Shown here one piece after another: positions 1 to 5,377 of a DNA stretch of 16,306 bases. The translations under genes and the position numbers were made by a program. Source of the DNA: an uncultured Candidatus Melainabacteria bacterium (lineage in GTDB: Bacteria > Cyanobacteriota > Vampirovibrionia > Gastranaerophilales > Gastranaerophilaceae). Each line of letters opens with the position of its first letter. Positions within the stretch are counted from its first letter, which is position 1. The stretch spans positions 1-16,306 of the forward strand of contig CALAFU010000042.1 in NCBI GenBank assembly GCA_937891325.1, in the 5' to 3' direction. Below the pieces are notes generated by a model. It was not told the DNA's origin. It did not search any database and saw only the letters and a list, made by a program, of their open reading frames with translations.

Positions 1-315
1 GTAGTTTCTTGGGTCGTTACCTTCTAGTGCTACAAAGTTGTATTTATCTTTATAAATTTTAGAGGCTTTGTTGAAACGTGGCAAAAATCTTACGCACAAG
101 CCACATCTTTGAGTGTGAATCAAAAGAACAGTTGGTTTTGCAGGGTCGAATTTTTTGCTTTTATCATCAAATTGAATAGAAATATTTGTTTCATTGATAT
201 AGTGGTTTCTAACTCTGTGTTCATAAACGCTTTCTGAAACCAATACGCCAACAATAATTAATACGATTATGCCTAAAATAATTGAATTTATTACTAATAA
301 AGTTTTCTTTTCCAT
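1..315 (-). CDS. Membrane-anchored thioredoxin-like protein (partial, C-terminus off the left edge)
   Basis: The reading frame is open from an ATG at 315 to the window edge, giving 105 codons without a stop. Residues 5-27 form one hydrophobic segment after a short basic start (MEKK), so the protein is probably anchored in the membrane with the rest outside. Residues 62-82 read TVLLIHTQRCGLCVRFLPRF: a beta strand followed by a C71-G-L-C74 pair at a helix start, the arrangement of a thioredoxin fold active site. The usual Trp before the first Cys is Arg here. A perfect AAGGAG lies at about 323-329, six to seven bases before the ATG, but inside a hairpin. It follows glgC in the same direction after a 67-base gap. 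The role is inferred to be extracytoplasmic thiol-disulfide exchange; substrate unknown. Confidence 0.75.
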   Translation of the reverse strand, partial: MEKKTLLVINSIILGIIVLIIVGVLVSESVYEHRVRNHYINETNISIQFDDKSKKFDPAKPTVLLIHTQRCGLCVRFLPRFNKASKIYKDKYNFVALEGNDPRNY

Positions 316-361
316 AAAAAATACTCCTTTGCGAAGATGTTATCACAAAGAAGTATTTTTT
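316..361 (-). promoter_or_regulatory. Hairpin between glgC and the thioredoxin-like gene: glgC terminator and/or ribosome-site sequestering element
   Basis: On the minus-strand RNA, arm 361-346 (AAAAAATACTTCTTTG) pairs with arm 331-316 (CAAAGGAGTATTTTTT) over 16 positions with a single G-U pair and a 14-base loop. The descending arm contains the whole AAGGAG of the downstream gene and ends directly before its ATG. The U-rich end also makes it look like a weak intrinsic terminator for glgC. Confidence 0.65.
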
Positions 362-381
362 TAAAGTTGTATTAACTTTGA

Positions 382-1617
382 TTAAAGAATAGCGCCCTTT
401 GGTACTACTGTAACGCCGTTTGGTGATACGTAGAAACCTTTTTGTTCATCAATTTCTCTGTCAAAGCCGATTTTTGTATAAGGTGGAACTTGAACGTTTT
501 TATCAATAATAGCACGACGGATTTCGCAGTGTCTACCGATGTTAACGTTTTCCATCAAGATACTTTCTGTTACTGAAGAATAAGAGTTGATTCTTACTTT
601 TGGTGCTAGAACACATCTTGATAAGCCACCACCAGAAATGATACAGCCTTCTGAAACCATTGAGTTTGTTGCCATACCAACTCTATCGCCTTCTTGCCAA
701 ATGAATTTAGCAGGTGGGTAGTTGTAGTTGAAGGTTCTTAATGGCCATTCTTTAGCATATAAGTTCAATTCTGGGCAAGAATCTAACAAGTCCATGTTAG
801 CTTGCCAATATGCATCAACGTTTCCTACATCTTTCCAATAGCCACGTTCTGCATCTGACATTCCAGGGAATGTGTTTTCTTTGAAGTTATAAACATAAAC
901 CGGTTGACCTTCGTTTAACATCATCGGAATAACGTTTTTACCGAAGTCATGGCTTGAGTCTTCAATTTTATTATCTCTGTATAATGCATCTAATAAAATA
1001 TCTTTACCAAAAATGTAGTTACCCATTGAAGCTAAGCACATATTAGGGTTTCCTGGGATTGATTTTGGTTTTGTTTTTGGTTTTTCAACGAAGTTTGTTA
1101 ATCTCCAATTGTCGTCAACTTCCATGATACCGAATTCTGATGCTTCTTCAATCGGAATTGGAATAGCTGCAATTGTTAATGCTGCGTTTCTTTGTTTATG
1201 GAAGTCTAACATTTGTGAAACGTCCATTTTATAAATGTGGTCGCCACCAAATACGCAAACATAAGTAGGGTCGGCATCAACGATGTGTAATACGTTTTGG
1301 AATACAGCATCAGCTGTTCCCCTATACCAATCACTACCTGTTCTCATTTGAGCTGGAACTAAATCGACATATTGATCCAAGAATGGTGACAATGCGTAAC
1401 CACGTGAAATATGTTGGTTTAGTGAGTCTGATTTGTATTGTGTTAAAACCTTAATTTTGTAAAAACCAGAGTTAATAAAATTGTTCAATACGAAGTCGAT
1501 AATTCTGTAACGACCTCCGAATGGAACGGCTGGTTTTGCACGGTCTTTTGTTAACGGATAAAGTCTTTTACCTTCACCGCCTGCTAAAATCATAACTAAT
1601 GCGTCATCAATTGACAT
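382..1617 (-). CDS. glgC: Glucose-1-phosphate adenylyltransferase (ADP-glucose pyrophosphorylase)
   Basis: Makes ADP-glucose from glucose-1-phosphate and ATP in the cytoplasm, the committed step of bacterial glycogen synthesis. The 411-aa product has the nucleotidyltransferase loop LAGGEGKRLYPLT at residues 11-23 with the KPAVPFGGRYRIIDF stretch behind it. FGGDHIYKMD lies at about 123-132, then FGIMEV, FVEKPK, DFGKNVIP and YWKDVGNVDAYW, followed by a C-terminal left-handed beta-helix region. Length is normal for the family. I chose the ATG at 1617: GAGG sits about six bases upstream, whereas the in-frame GTG at 1629 uses those SD bases as its own second codon. No glycogen synthase or branching enzyme is in the window. 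A TATAAT-like -10 lies upstream, in the divergent region shared with the cupin gene. Confidence 0.96.
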   Translation of the reverse strand: MSIDDALVMILAGGEGKRLYPLTKDRAKPAVPFGGRYRIIDFVLNNFINSGFYKIKVLTQYKSDSLNQHISRGYALSPFLDQYVDLVPAQMRTGSDWYRGTADAVFQNVLHIVDADPTYVCVFGGDHIYKMDVSQMLDFHKQRNAALTIAAIPIPIEEASEFGIMEVDDNWRLTNFVEKPKTKPKSIPGNPNMCLASMGNYIFGKDILLDALYRDNKIEDSSHDFGKNVIPMMLNEGQPVYVYNFKENTFPGMSDAERGYWKDVGNVDAYWQANMDLLDSCPELNLYAKEWPLRTFNYNYPPAKFIWQEGDRVGMATNSMVSEGCIISGGGLSRCVLAPKVRINSYSSVTESILMENVNIGRHCEIRRAIIDKNVQVPPYTKIGFDREIDEQKGFYVSPNGVTVVPKGAIL

Positions 1618-1654
1618 TTTGTACCTCACTACTTACTTATACAATACATTTACA

Positions 1655-1681
1655 ATTATAATACGAACAATTTAATCACAA
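1655..1681 (-). promoter_or_regulatory. Candidate promoter of glgC
   Basis: Minus-strand TATAAT at 1660-1655 and TTGTGA (four of six matches to TTGACA) at 1681-1676. The spacer is only 15 bases, shorter than usual, so the -35 assignment is weak while the -10 is a perfect match. The -35 candidate lies inside one of the 13-bp repeats. Confidence 0.4.
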
Positions 1682-1684
1682 TCA
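1672..1684 (-). repeat. 13-bp repeat, glgC-side copy
   Basis: Minus strand reads TGATTGTGATTAA, identical to the copy at 1927-1939 in the opposite orientation. It covers the -35 region proposed for glgC, a position expected of an operator. Confidence 0.45.
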
Positions 1685-1762
1685 TACAAACTACCGAGAA
1701 AATATTAATTGCTAGTATGTAACAAAATATTTACATGAATTGTCCAATTAGGCTAAGTCTAT

Positions 1763-1791
1763 TTGACTTAAAATATTGTTCATGTTATTAA
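1763..1791 (+). promoter_or_regulatory. Candidate plus-strand promoter upstream of the hairpin and cupin gene
   Basis: TTGACT at 1763-1768 (five of six), a 17-base spacer, then TATTAA at 1786-1791 with a TGT extension at 1783-1785 (extended -10). Start would fall near 1798, giving either a leader of about 160 bases for the cupin gene or a short RNA ending at the hairpin at 1820-1846. Confidence 0.4.
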
Positions 1792-1819
1792 TTGTGTGGG
1801 GTAAATGTATATTTTTTTT

Positions 1820-1846
1820 AAGTCTTGCAAATTTGTGAGACTTTTT
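1820..1846 (+). terminator. Hairpin with U tract inside the cupin leader region
   Basis: Bases 1820-1843 form a near-perfect 24-base palindrome: AAGTCT at the left end, CAAATTTG in the centre, AGACTT at the right end. As RNA all positions can pair, two of them as G-U, although a real fold would leave a few central bases as the loop. It is followed by TTT, then ATTTT. The orientation suits plus-strand termination, yet no plus-strand gene lies upstream, so attenuation of the cupin transcript or the end of a short RNA are the options. Confidence 0.45.
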
Positions 1847-1926
1847 ATTTTGCCATTTTTAGATAATTATTACCCTATACGTTGCTTTGGTGGGTAATGT
1901 TCAAGTTTTATATTAGCGTTTTAATG

Positions 1927-1939
1927 TGATTGTGATTAA
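1927..1939 (+). repeat. 13-bp repeat, cupin-side copy
   Basis: Plus strand reads TGATTGTGATTAA, exactly matching the minus-strand copy at 1684-1672. It ends six bases before the AAGGAG of the cupin gene, and TGTGATTGTGATT around it is itself a short tandem repeat. Confidence 0.45.
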
Positions 1940-1956
1940 TAAATAAGGAGATAAAA

Positions 1957-2262
1957 ATGTTTTACAATCCATTTTCAGTAGAAAAAAATATTCATTTAGA
2001 CGGTAAAAAGTTCAACAAAAGAATTATGATGGAAAACGGGGATAGTAGCTTAACTCTGGTTGCCATTGAAAAAGAAGGACTTATAGACACGCATACATCA
2101 AAAGAAGATGCCGCGGTATACGTTTTAGACGGTGAAATTGAATTACATTTTGACGCGCAAAAATTTACGGTCAAAAAAGGCGAAATGCTTATGTTCAAAA
2201 AAGATACTCAACATAAAGTTTTGGGGATTAAAAATAGTAAATTCATTCTAATTAAAATATAA
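1957..2262 (+). CDS. Small single-domain cupin protein
   Basis: A 101-aa cytoplasmic protein that is essentially one cupin barrel. Motif 1 is at about 41-59 (GLIDTHTSKED...YVLDG) and motif 2 at about 75-90 (GEMLMFKKDTQHKVLG). The likely metal ligands are H46, E50 and H86. The first His of the usual HxHxxxE is Asp (D44), so metal binding may be altered. The start has AAGGAG at 1945-1950, six bases before the ATG. The gene stands alone, divergent from glgC, and ends in a strong terminator. Cupins of this size bind small ligands or metals, or act as isomerases; nothing here fixes the substrate. The shared 13-bp repeats suggest common control with glgC, which is an inference. Confidence 0.85.
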   Translation: MFYNPFSVEKNIHLDGKKFNKRIMMENGDSSLTLVAIEKEGLIDTHTSKEDAAVYVLDGEIELHFDAQKFTVKKGEMLMFKKDTQHKVLGIKNSKFILIKI

Positions 2263-2275
2263 TTTGTATGTTTTT

Positions 2276-2308
2276 GAGGCGCAGCCGTTCGGCTGCGCCT
2301 CTTTTTTT
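2276..2308 (+). terminator. Intrinsic terminator of the cupin gene
   Basis: Perfect 11-bp GC-rich stem, GAGGCGCAGCC at 2276-2286 and GGCTGCGCCTC at 2291-2301, loop GTTC, followed by seven T. The T run overlaps the stop codon of the convergent gene that ends at 2307. Confidence 0.95.
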
Positions 2309-3161
2309 AGTATGTTAATGGAATTTTTGAATCAATAATTTTATTTTTAATTTTGATATTTGGTAAGTATTGGCTTAAAAATAGCGTTAATTGGTTCTTG
2401 TTTACTCTTGTTGTCGGTCCTAAAACGATTTCTGAAACGACATCATCTGAGAAGTTGTATTCAAAGTATGAAATGATTTCAGAGTTTTTTGTTCTAAATT
2501 TTAGGTCTAAATGCTGTTCTATGTCGACATTTTCCTTGTATAAATTTTTTAATAGGTATCTGTAACAAGGAAAATAGCATATTCTATATTCTTTTTCTTC
2601 AGAGAAGGTGCTATTCTTTGTAAATGCAGATAATATTTTGATAAATTGGCAAATATATTCAACGATTGGTTTTCGCTCAATGTATTTATCTGTTAAATAT
2701 GGAATTGTCTCTAACATTTTCTTCAAAATCGAATAAATTGTTTTTGTTCTATAACAAACTTCATCAATGATAATATTAGATGCAGAGTCTCCGTTTCCAA
2801 GTAAATCTTTGTGAGGAATTTTAGACAAGTCTAAACCGATTGCAACGCCTTTTCCGTTGTCTCCGTATGCTCGCCATTGACTCAATAAGTCTTTGTTTTT
2901 AGAAAGGCTTATAATGTACGGATAATCAACGTTATTCTTGCAAGACTTTTCAATCTCGTCTAAAATACTTTTTTTAGAATTATCTTTATAATTAACGTCC
3001 TCAATTACTTGTCTTAAAATATCCAAGATATAAACGCACTCCAATTTGTCATTCATTGTGCGTGAATGAGATAACCAAAGAGTTTTATTTTCAATAATTT
3101 TCATGAAGGTATCAACTGAACAGTAGTGATAACCCAGCTTTTTTGATGCAGATTTAACCAT
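2307..3161 (-). CDS. DUF2971-family protein
   Basis: A 284-aa soluble protein that I recognise as DUF2971 from two features. One is the N-terminal Y-H-Y-C-S.. followed by LWLSHSRTMND; the other is the central segment SLSKNKDLLSQWRAYGDNGK followed by GVAIGLDL. The C-terminal half is Lys/Ile-rich with no membrane segment. The biochemical function of the family is not known to me; members often occur singly in accessory DNA. I chose the ATG at 3161. The frame extends to a TTG at 3176, but that codon lies within the promoter and palindrome. No Shine-Dalgarno sequence precedes the ATG, and the -10 is placed so that transcription would start at or next to it. The gene is monocistronic and convergent with the cupin gene. 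Confidence 0.82.
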   Translation of the reverse strand: MVKSASKKLGYHYCSVDTFMKIIENKTLWLSHSRTMNDKLECVYILDILRQVIEDVNYKDNSKKSILDEIEKSCKNNVDYPYIISLSKNKDLLSQWRAYGDNGKGVAIGLDLSKIPHKDLLGNGDSASNIIIDEVCYRTKTIYSILKKMLETIPYLTDKYIERKPIVEYICQFIKILSAFTKNSTFSEEKEYRICYFPCYRYLLKNLYKENVDIEQHLDLKFRTKNSEIISYFEYNFSDDVVSEIVLGPTTRVNKNQLTLFLSQYLPNIKIKNKIIDSKIPLTY

Positions 3162-3165
3162 ACTT

Positions 3166-3196
3166 ATATTGTACAATATTTTTGTTAAGATTTAAA
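3166..3196 (-). promoter_or_regulatory. Promoter of the DUF2971 gene overlapped by a 14-bp palindrome
   Basis: Minus-strand TTTAAA at 3196-3191 (four of six), a 17-base spacer, and TACAAT at 3173-3168 (five of six) place the transcript start at about 3161, the A of the ATG. The perfect palindrome ATATTGTACAATAT covers 3166-3179 and contains the -10, which is the position of a repressor operator. Confidence 0.5.
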
Positions 3197-3219
3197 CCCT
3201 TTTTAGAGGAAATTTTATA

Positions 3220-3252
3220 TAAATAAAGCGGTTTTTGCATAGCAAAAACCGC
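3220..3252 (-). terminator. Terminator of the 44-aa membrane protein gene
   Basis: Perfect 11-bp stem, GCGGTTTTTGC at 3228-3238 and GCAAAAACCGC at 3242-3252, loop ATA. On the minus strand it is followed by TTTATTTAT, and it lies about 30 bases after the stop of the small gene. Confidence 0.8.
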
Positions 3253-3280
3253 CACTTTGATTTAAGAAAGAAACTAAATT

Positions 3281-3415
3281 CTACATTCCCATGAATTTAG
3301 CGATAAAAAACATTGCAACTCCGATTAAGATAAGAAATATCATAGAGCTGATTACGCCTGTTCCATGTGATTCATTATAGTGGTGTTGTGTATTGTTATT
3401 GTTTTGTTCTGTCAT
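3281..3415 (-). CDS. Small single-pass membrane protein, 44 aa
   Basis: The frame runs from the ATG at 3415 to TAG at 3281-3283. Residues 1-20 are polar and Asn/His-rich (MTEQNNNNTQHHYNESHGTG). Residues 21-41 are one continuous hydrophobic helix containing SSMIFLILIGVAMFF. The end is a short AKFMGM tail. An AAGGAG at 3424-3429, eight bases before the ATG, and a terminator right after the stop support a real expressed gene. I do not recognise the family. The His/Asn-rich N-terminus and closeness to a metal-exporter locus may hint at metal contact, but that is speculation. A promoter is not clear; it may be cotranscribed with the secreted-protein gene starting at 3861, 86 bases away. Confidence 0.78.
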   Translation of the reverse strand: MTEQNNNNTQHHYNESHGTGVISSMIFLILIGVAMFFIAKFMGM

Positions 3416-3501
3416 TTTTTATTCTCCTTAAATTTTGTAATACTAAAAGCAGGCAAAGAAAAACTTCTTTGTCGTCAAATGTTTTGTTCTAGTTTGCAAA
3501 A

Positions 3502-3861
3502 TTAAGGAGCATGTGGCGAATATTCGCTTAAAAATAAGCGTTTTATTGTGATTTCTTCGCCAAAATTCGAACCTAATATTCTATTTTGTGGTTCATTTAT
3601 ATAAAAAATATTGCTTGCTGTGAAAAAGTTTGAGTTGCCTAAATCAACCTTTTTGCGTTGCGAGATTTGAGATAATTCGCTAGTTGAATTTGCAACAATA
3701 AAAGTGTGAGATTCTTTTTCTGTATCAAAAACTGTTTGGGCATGTGTTATTTCTGAATTTGTGTTAGAAATAATTTTGTCCGAAAAGTCGCTTGCAAAAA
3801 CCGTTTGCGAAAAACAAACAATTGATAATAATATAAAGAATATGTGTTTTGCAAACTTCAT
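3502..3861 (-). CDS. Secreted or periplasmic protein of unknown function, 119 aa
   Basis: The N-terminus is a clear signal peptide: MKFAKH, a hydrophobic core IFFILLSIVCF, then a cleavage-type VFA|SD site near residues 22-24. The mature part of about 95 residues is polar, has no Cys and no repeats, and ends in SEYSPHAP. I do not recognise a domain. It is divergent from the putative heavy-metal exporter gene with only 63 bases between the starts, so a shared or coordinated role in metal handling is possible but unproven. The ATG at 3861 has no Shine-Dalgarno sequence; a TATAAT sits seven bases upstream, so the mRNA may be leaderless. A weak hairpin at 3454-3471 follows the stop. Confidence 0.7.
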   Translation of the reverse strand: MKFAKHIFFILLSIVCFSQTVFASDFSDKIISNTNSEITHAQTVFDTEKESHTFIVANSTSELSQISQRKKVDLGNSNFFTASNIFYINEPQNRILGSNFGEEITIKRLFLSEYSPHAP

Positions 3862-3867
3862 AGCTTA

Positions 3868-3896
3868 ATTATAAATGTTAAAATTTTATATTGCAA
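3868..3896 (-). promoter_or_regulatory. Promoter of the secreted-protein gene
   Basis: Minus-strand TATAAT at 3873-3868, a 17-base spacer, and TTGCAA at 3896-3891 (four of six). The predicted start coincides with the ATG at 3861. TTGCAA is self-complementary and could be read from either side. Confidence 0.6.
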
Positions 3897-3906
3897 TAGC
3901 TTTTAG

Positions 3907-3915
3907 TGATATAAT
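3907..3915 (+). promoter_or_regulatory. Extended -10 promoter of the metal exporter gene
   Basis: TGATATAAT at 3907-3915 is a perfect TGn plus TATAAT element, a class that needs little -35 contact. Transcription would start around 3921-3923, only two to four bases before the ATG at 3925. Confidence 0.6.
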
Positions 3916-3924
3916 TTTTATGGA

Positions 3925-4866
3925 ATGTTTATTGAATTTTTAAATACTATAACAAATTTTAATGAAGCAAGTGTAGAACTTATTGAAAATGGTTTAAAAT
4001 ACTTGCATTTGCCAGAAGTTTTTTTAGAACCTGTGGCAGAAAGTGTTATTTTAATTCCATTTTTGTTTGTAATTTTCGTTTTTATTGAAATTTTTGAAAA
4101 TTATTTTTCTGAAAGGATTGAACATTTTTCAAGATATTCTGCTAAATATGGCGCTATAATAGGCGCACTGTTAGCATCAATTCCTCAATGTGGTTTTTCT
4201 GTAATAGCAACAATGCTTTATGTCGAAAGATTTATTACGTTAGGGACGTTGATTGCGGTATATTTGGCTACAAGTGACGAAGCAATTCCTGTGTTGTTGA
4301 TGTATCCTGATAAATTTTCTGTAATTCTACCTGTTATTGCAATAAAGGTTGGTATTGCAATTGTTGTTGGTCATACCATAGATTTGATTATCAAGCCAGA
4401 GTTAAAAAAAGCACCTGAAAAAATTGAAATTAATGAAACAGGTTGCTGTCATAATAAAATTCAATCACATGTTAAAAACTTGTTAATTCACCCATTGAAA
4501 CACACATTTAACATCTTTTTATTCATTTTATTGATAAATTGTGTTTTAGGCTACTCATTAACTATGGCATCAGGCGGAATTATGGCGCTATTTACAACAA
4601 ATAGTTACTTGCAAATTATAATTTCTTCTATTATTGGGCTAATTCCAAACTGTGCTATATCAGTCTTAATTGTAATGTTGTATATTAAATCAGCTTTATC
4701 TTTTGGAGCTTTAATTTCGGGCTTATCTACAAATGCAGGCTTAGGGCTTTTAATTTTATTTAAAAACAATGAGTCTATAAAAGACTCATTGCGTATAATT
4801 TTTATATTGTTGGTAACTTCAATAATTACGGGGTTTGTAATTCAATTATTGCATTTTACCATTTAG
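3925..4866 (+). CDS. Putative heavy-metal/manganese exporter (10-TM ArsP_2-like permease)
   Basis: A 313-aa polytopic membrane protein with two similar halves. Half one has GALLASIPQCGFSVIATMLY followed by VERF and TSDEAIPVLL. Half two has IIGLIPNCAISVLIVMLYIK followed by SALSFGAL and LSTNAGLGLL. The repeated IP-[QN]-C-[GA]-[FI]-S motif and the duplicated architecture match the family annotated as putative manganese transporter or 10-TM heavy-metal exporter, as I recall it. The halves are joined by a hydrophilic loop containing ETGCCHNKIQSH, a plausible metal-binding patch. The ATG at 3925 has no Shine-Dalgarno sequence and the promoter is almost on top of it. An ATG at 3920 is out of frame and soon stops. 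The substrate is not determined. The 3' end overlaps the convergent gene by 11 bases. Confidence 0.8.
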   Translation: MFIEFLNTITNFNEASVELIENGLKYLHLPEVFLEPVAESVILIPFLFVIFVFIEIFENYFSERIEHFSRYSAKYGAIIGALLASIPQCGFSVIATMLYVERFITLGTLIAVYLATSDEAIPVLLMYPDKFSVILPVIAIKVGIAIVVGHTIDLIIKPELKKAPEKIEINETGCCHNKIQSHVKNLLIHPLKHTFNIFLFILLINCVLGYSLTMASGGIMALFTTNSYLQIIISSIIGLIPNCAISVLIVMLYIKSALSFGALISGLSTNAGLGLLILFKNNESIKDSLRIIFILLVTSIITGFVIQLLHFTI

Positions 4867-5377
4867 TTTTATCTAAAAATAATTTGATTGCCTCTTTGAA
4901 ATTTTTAGGTGTATCAAGAGATTGTTCTGTTGTTTCGTAAGTTGGTCTTACAGGTTTTCCTTTAAGAATTAATCTTTTGTACGAAATTAAAATAACAAAG
5001 ATTACGATTGAAGAAATCACAACCCAAATCATTGCAAGAATGAATTTGAAAACCATACTAGCAAAACTTTTTTTAGGTTTTGTTTTTGTTTGCACTTGTG
5101 GTTGTACTGCAGTTGTGTTTGCAACTTGAGCTTCTGGCATAGCATTTGAGTATGCTAAATCTCCACGAGGTGCAAGTGGTTCTTCTTGCGCTCTTGCTTG
5201 TACTTGAATATCGCCTGTTGCTGGAGATGACGATACTTGTTCTTTTGCTACGTTAAGCATGTCATCATAAGAAGCCGAAACAGGAATTTGACTTGTCGGT
5301 GCTGAAATTGCTAAACCTTGAATCGTCAAAATACAAGCAACTGATAATATCAATCTTTTAATATTATTCTTCTTCAA
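4856..5377 (-). CDS. Signal-peptide and single-TM protein of unknown function, coupled to RNase E/G
   Basis: From a TTG at 5377 the product is 173 aa, beginning (M)KKNNIKRLILSVACILTIQG and ending its signal peptide at LAISA. A low-complexity region rich in Ala, Gln and Pro follows (about 27-105). A strong transmembrane helix comes next (about 110-132, FILAMIWVVISSIVIFVILI) and then a basic and acidic tail of about 40 residues ending in DKTKW. The TTG has GAGG six bases upstream (minus-strand bases 5387-5384) and makes a textbook signal peptide. The frame is open further upstream to 5533, but only as read-through of rng. The gene overlaps the end of rng by 14 bases, so translation is likely coupled. 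I do not recognise the family. Confidence 0.72.
   Translation of the reverse strand: MKKNNIKRLILSVACILTIQGLAISAPTSQIPVSASYDDMLNVAKEQVSSSPATGDIQVQARAQEEPLAPRGDLAYSNAMPEAQVANTTAVQPQVQTKTKPKKSFASMVFKFILAMIWVVISSIVIFVILISYKRLILKGKPVRPTYETTEQSLDTPKNFKEAIKLFLDKTKW

Larger units (their letters stand above)
1618..1956. other. Divergent intergenic regulatory region between glgC and the cupin gene
   Basis: These 339 bases hold no convincing protein gene. They contain a glgC promoter candidate, two inverted copies of a 13-bp sequence near its ends, an isolated plus-strand promoter-like element, and a perfect-pairing hairpin with a U tract. A 31-codon reading frame (ATG at 1805, stop ending at 1900) follows a GTGGGG stretch but runs through the hairpin; I do not call it a gene. 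Confidence 0.6.

Noticed and set aside
1618..1629. GTG start for glgC at 1629, adding four residues
   Set aside because: The bases GAGG that would be the ribosome site for the ATG at 1617 would lie within the GTG start and its second codon, and no ribosome site precedes the GTG.
3162..3176. TTG start for the DUF2971 gene at 3176
   Set aside because: It lies in the -10 region and palindrome with no ribosome site; the ATG at 3161 fits the predicted transcript start.
3454..3471. CAAAGAA/TTCTTTG hairpin after the secreted-protein gene as a terminator
   Set aside because: Seven A-U-rich pairs with no direct U tract; too weak to call.
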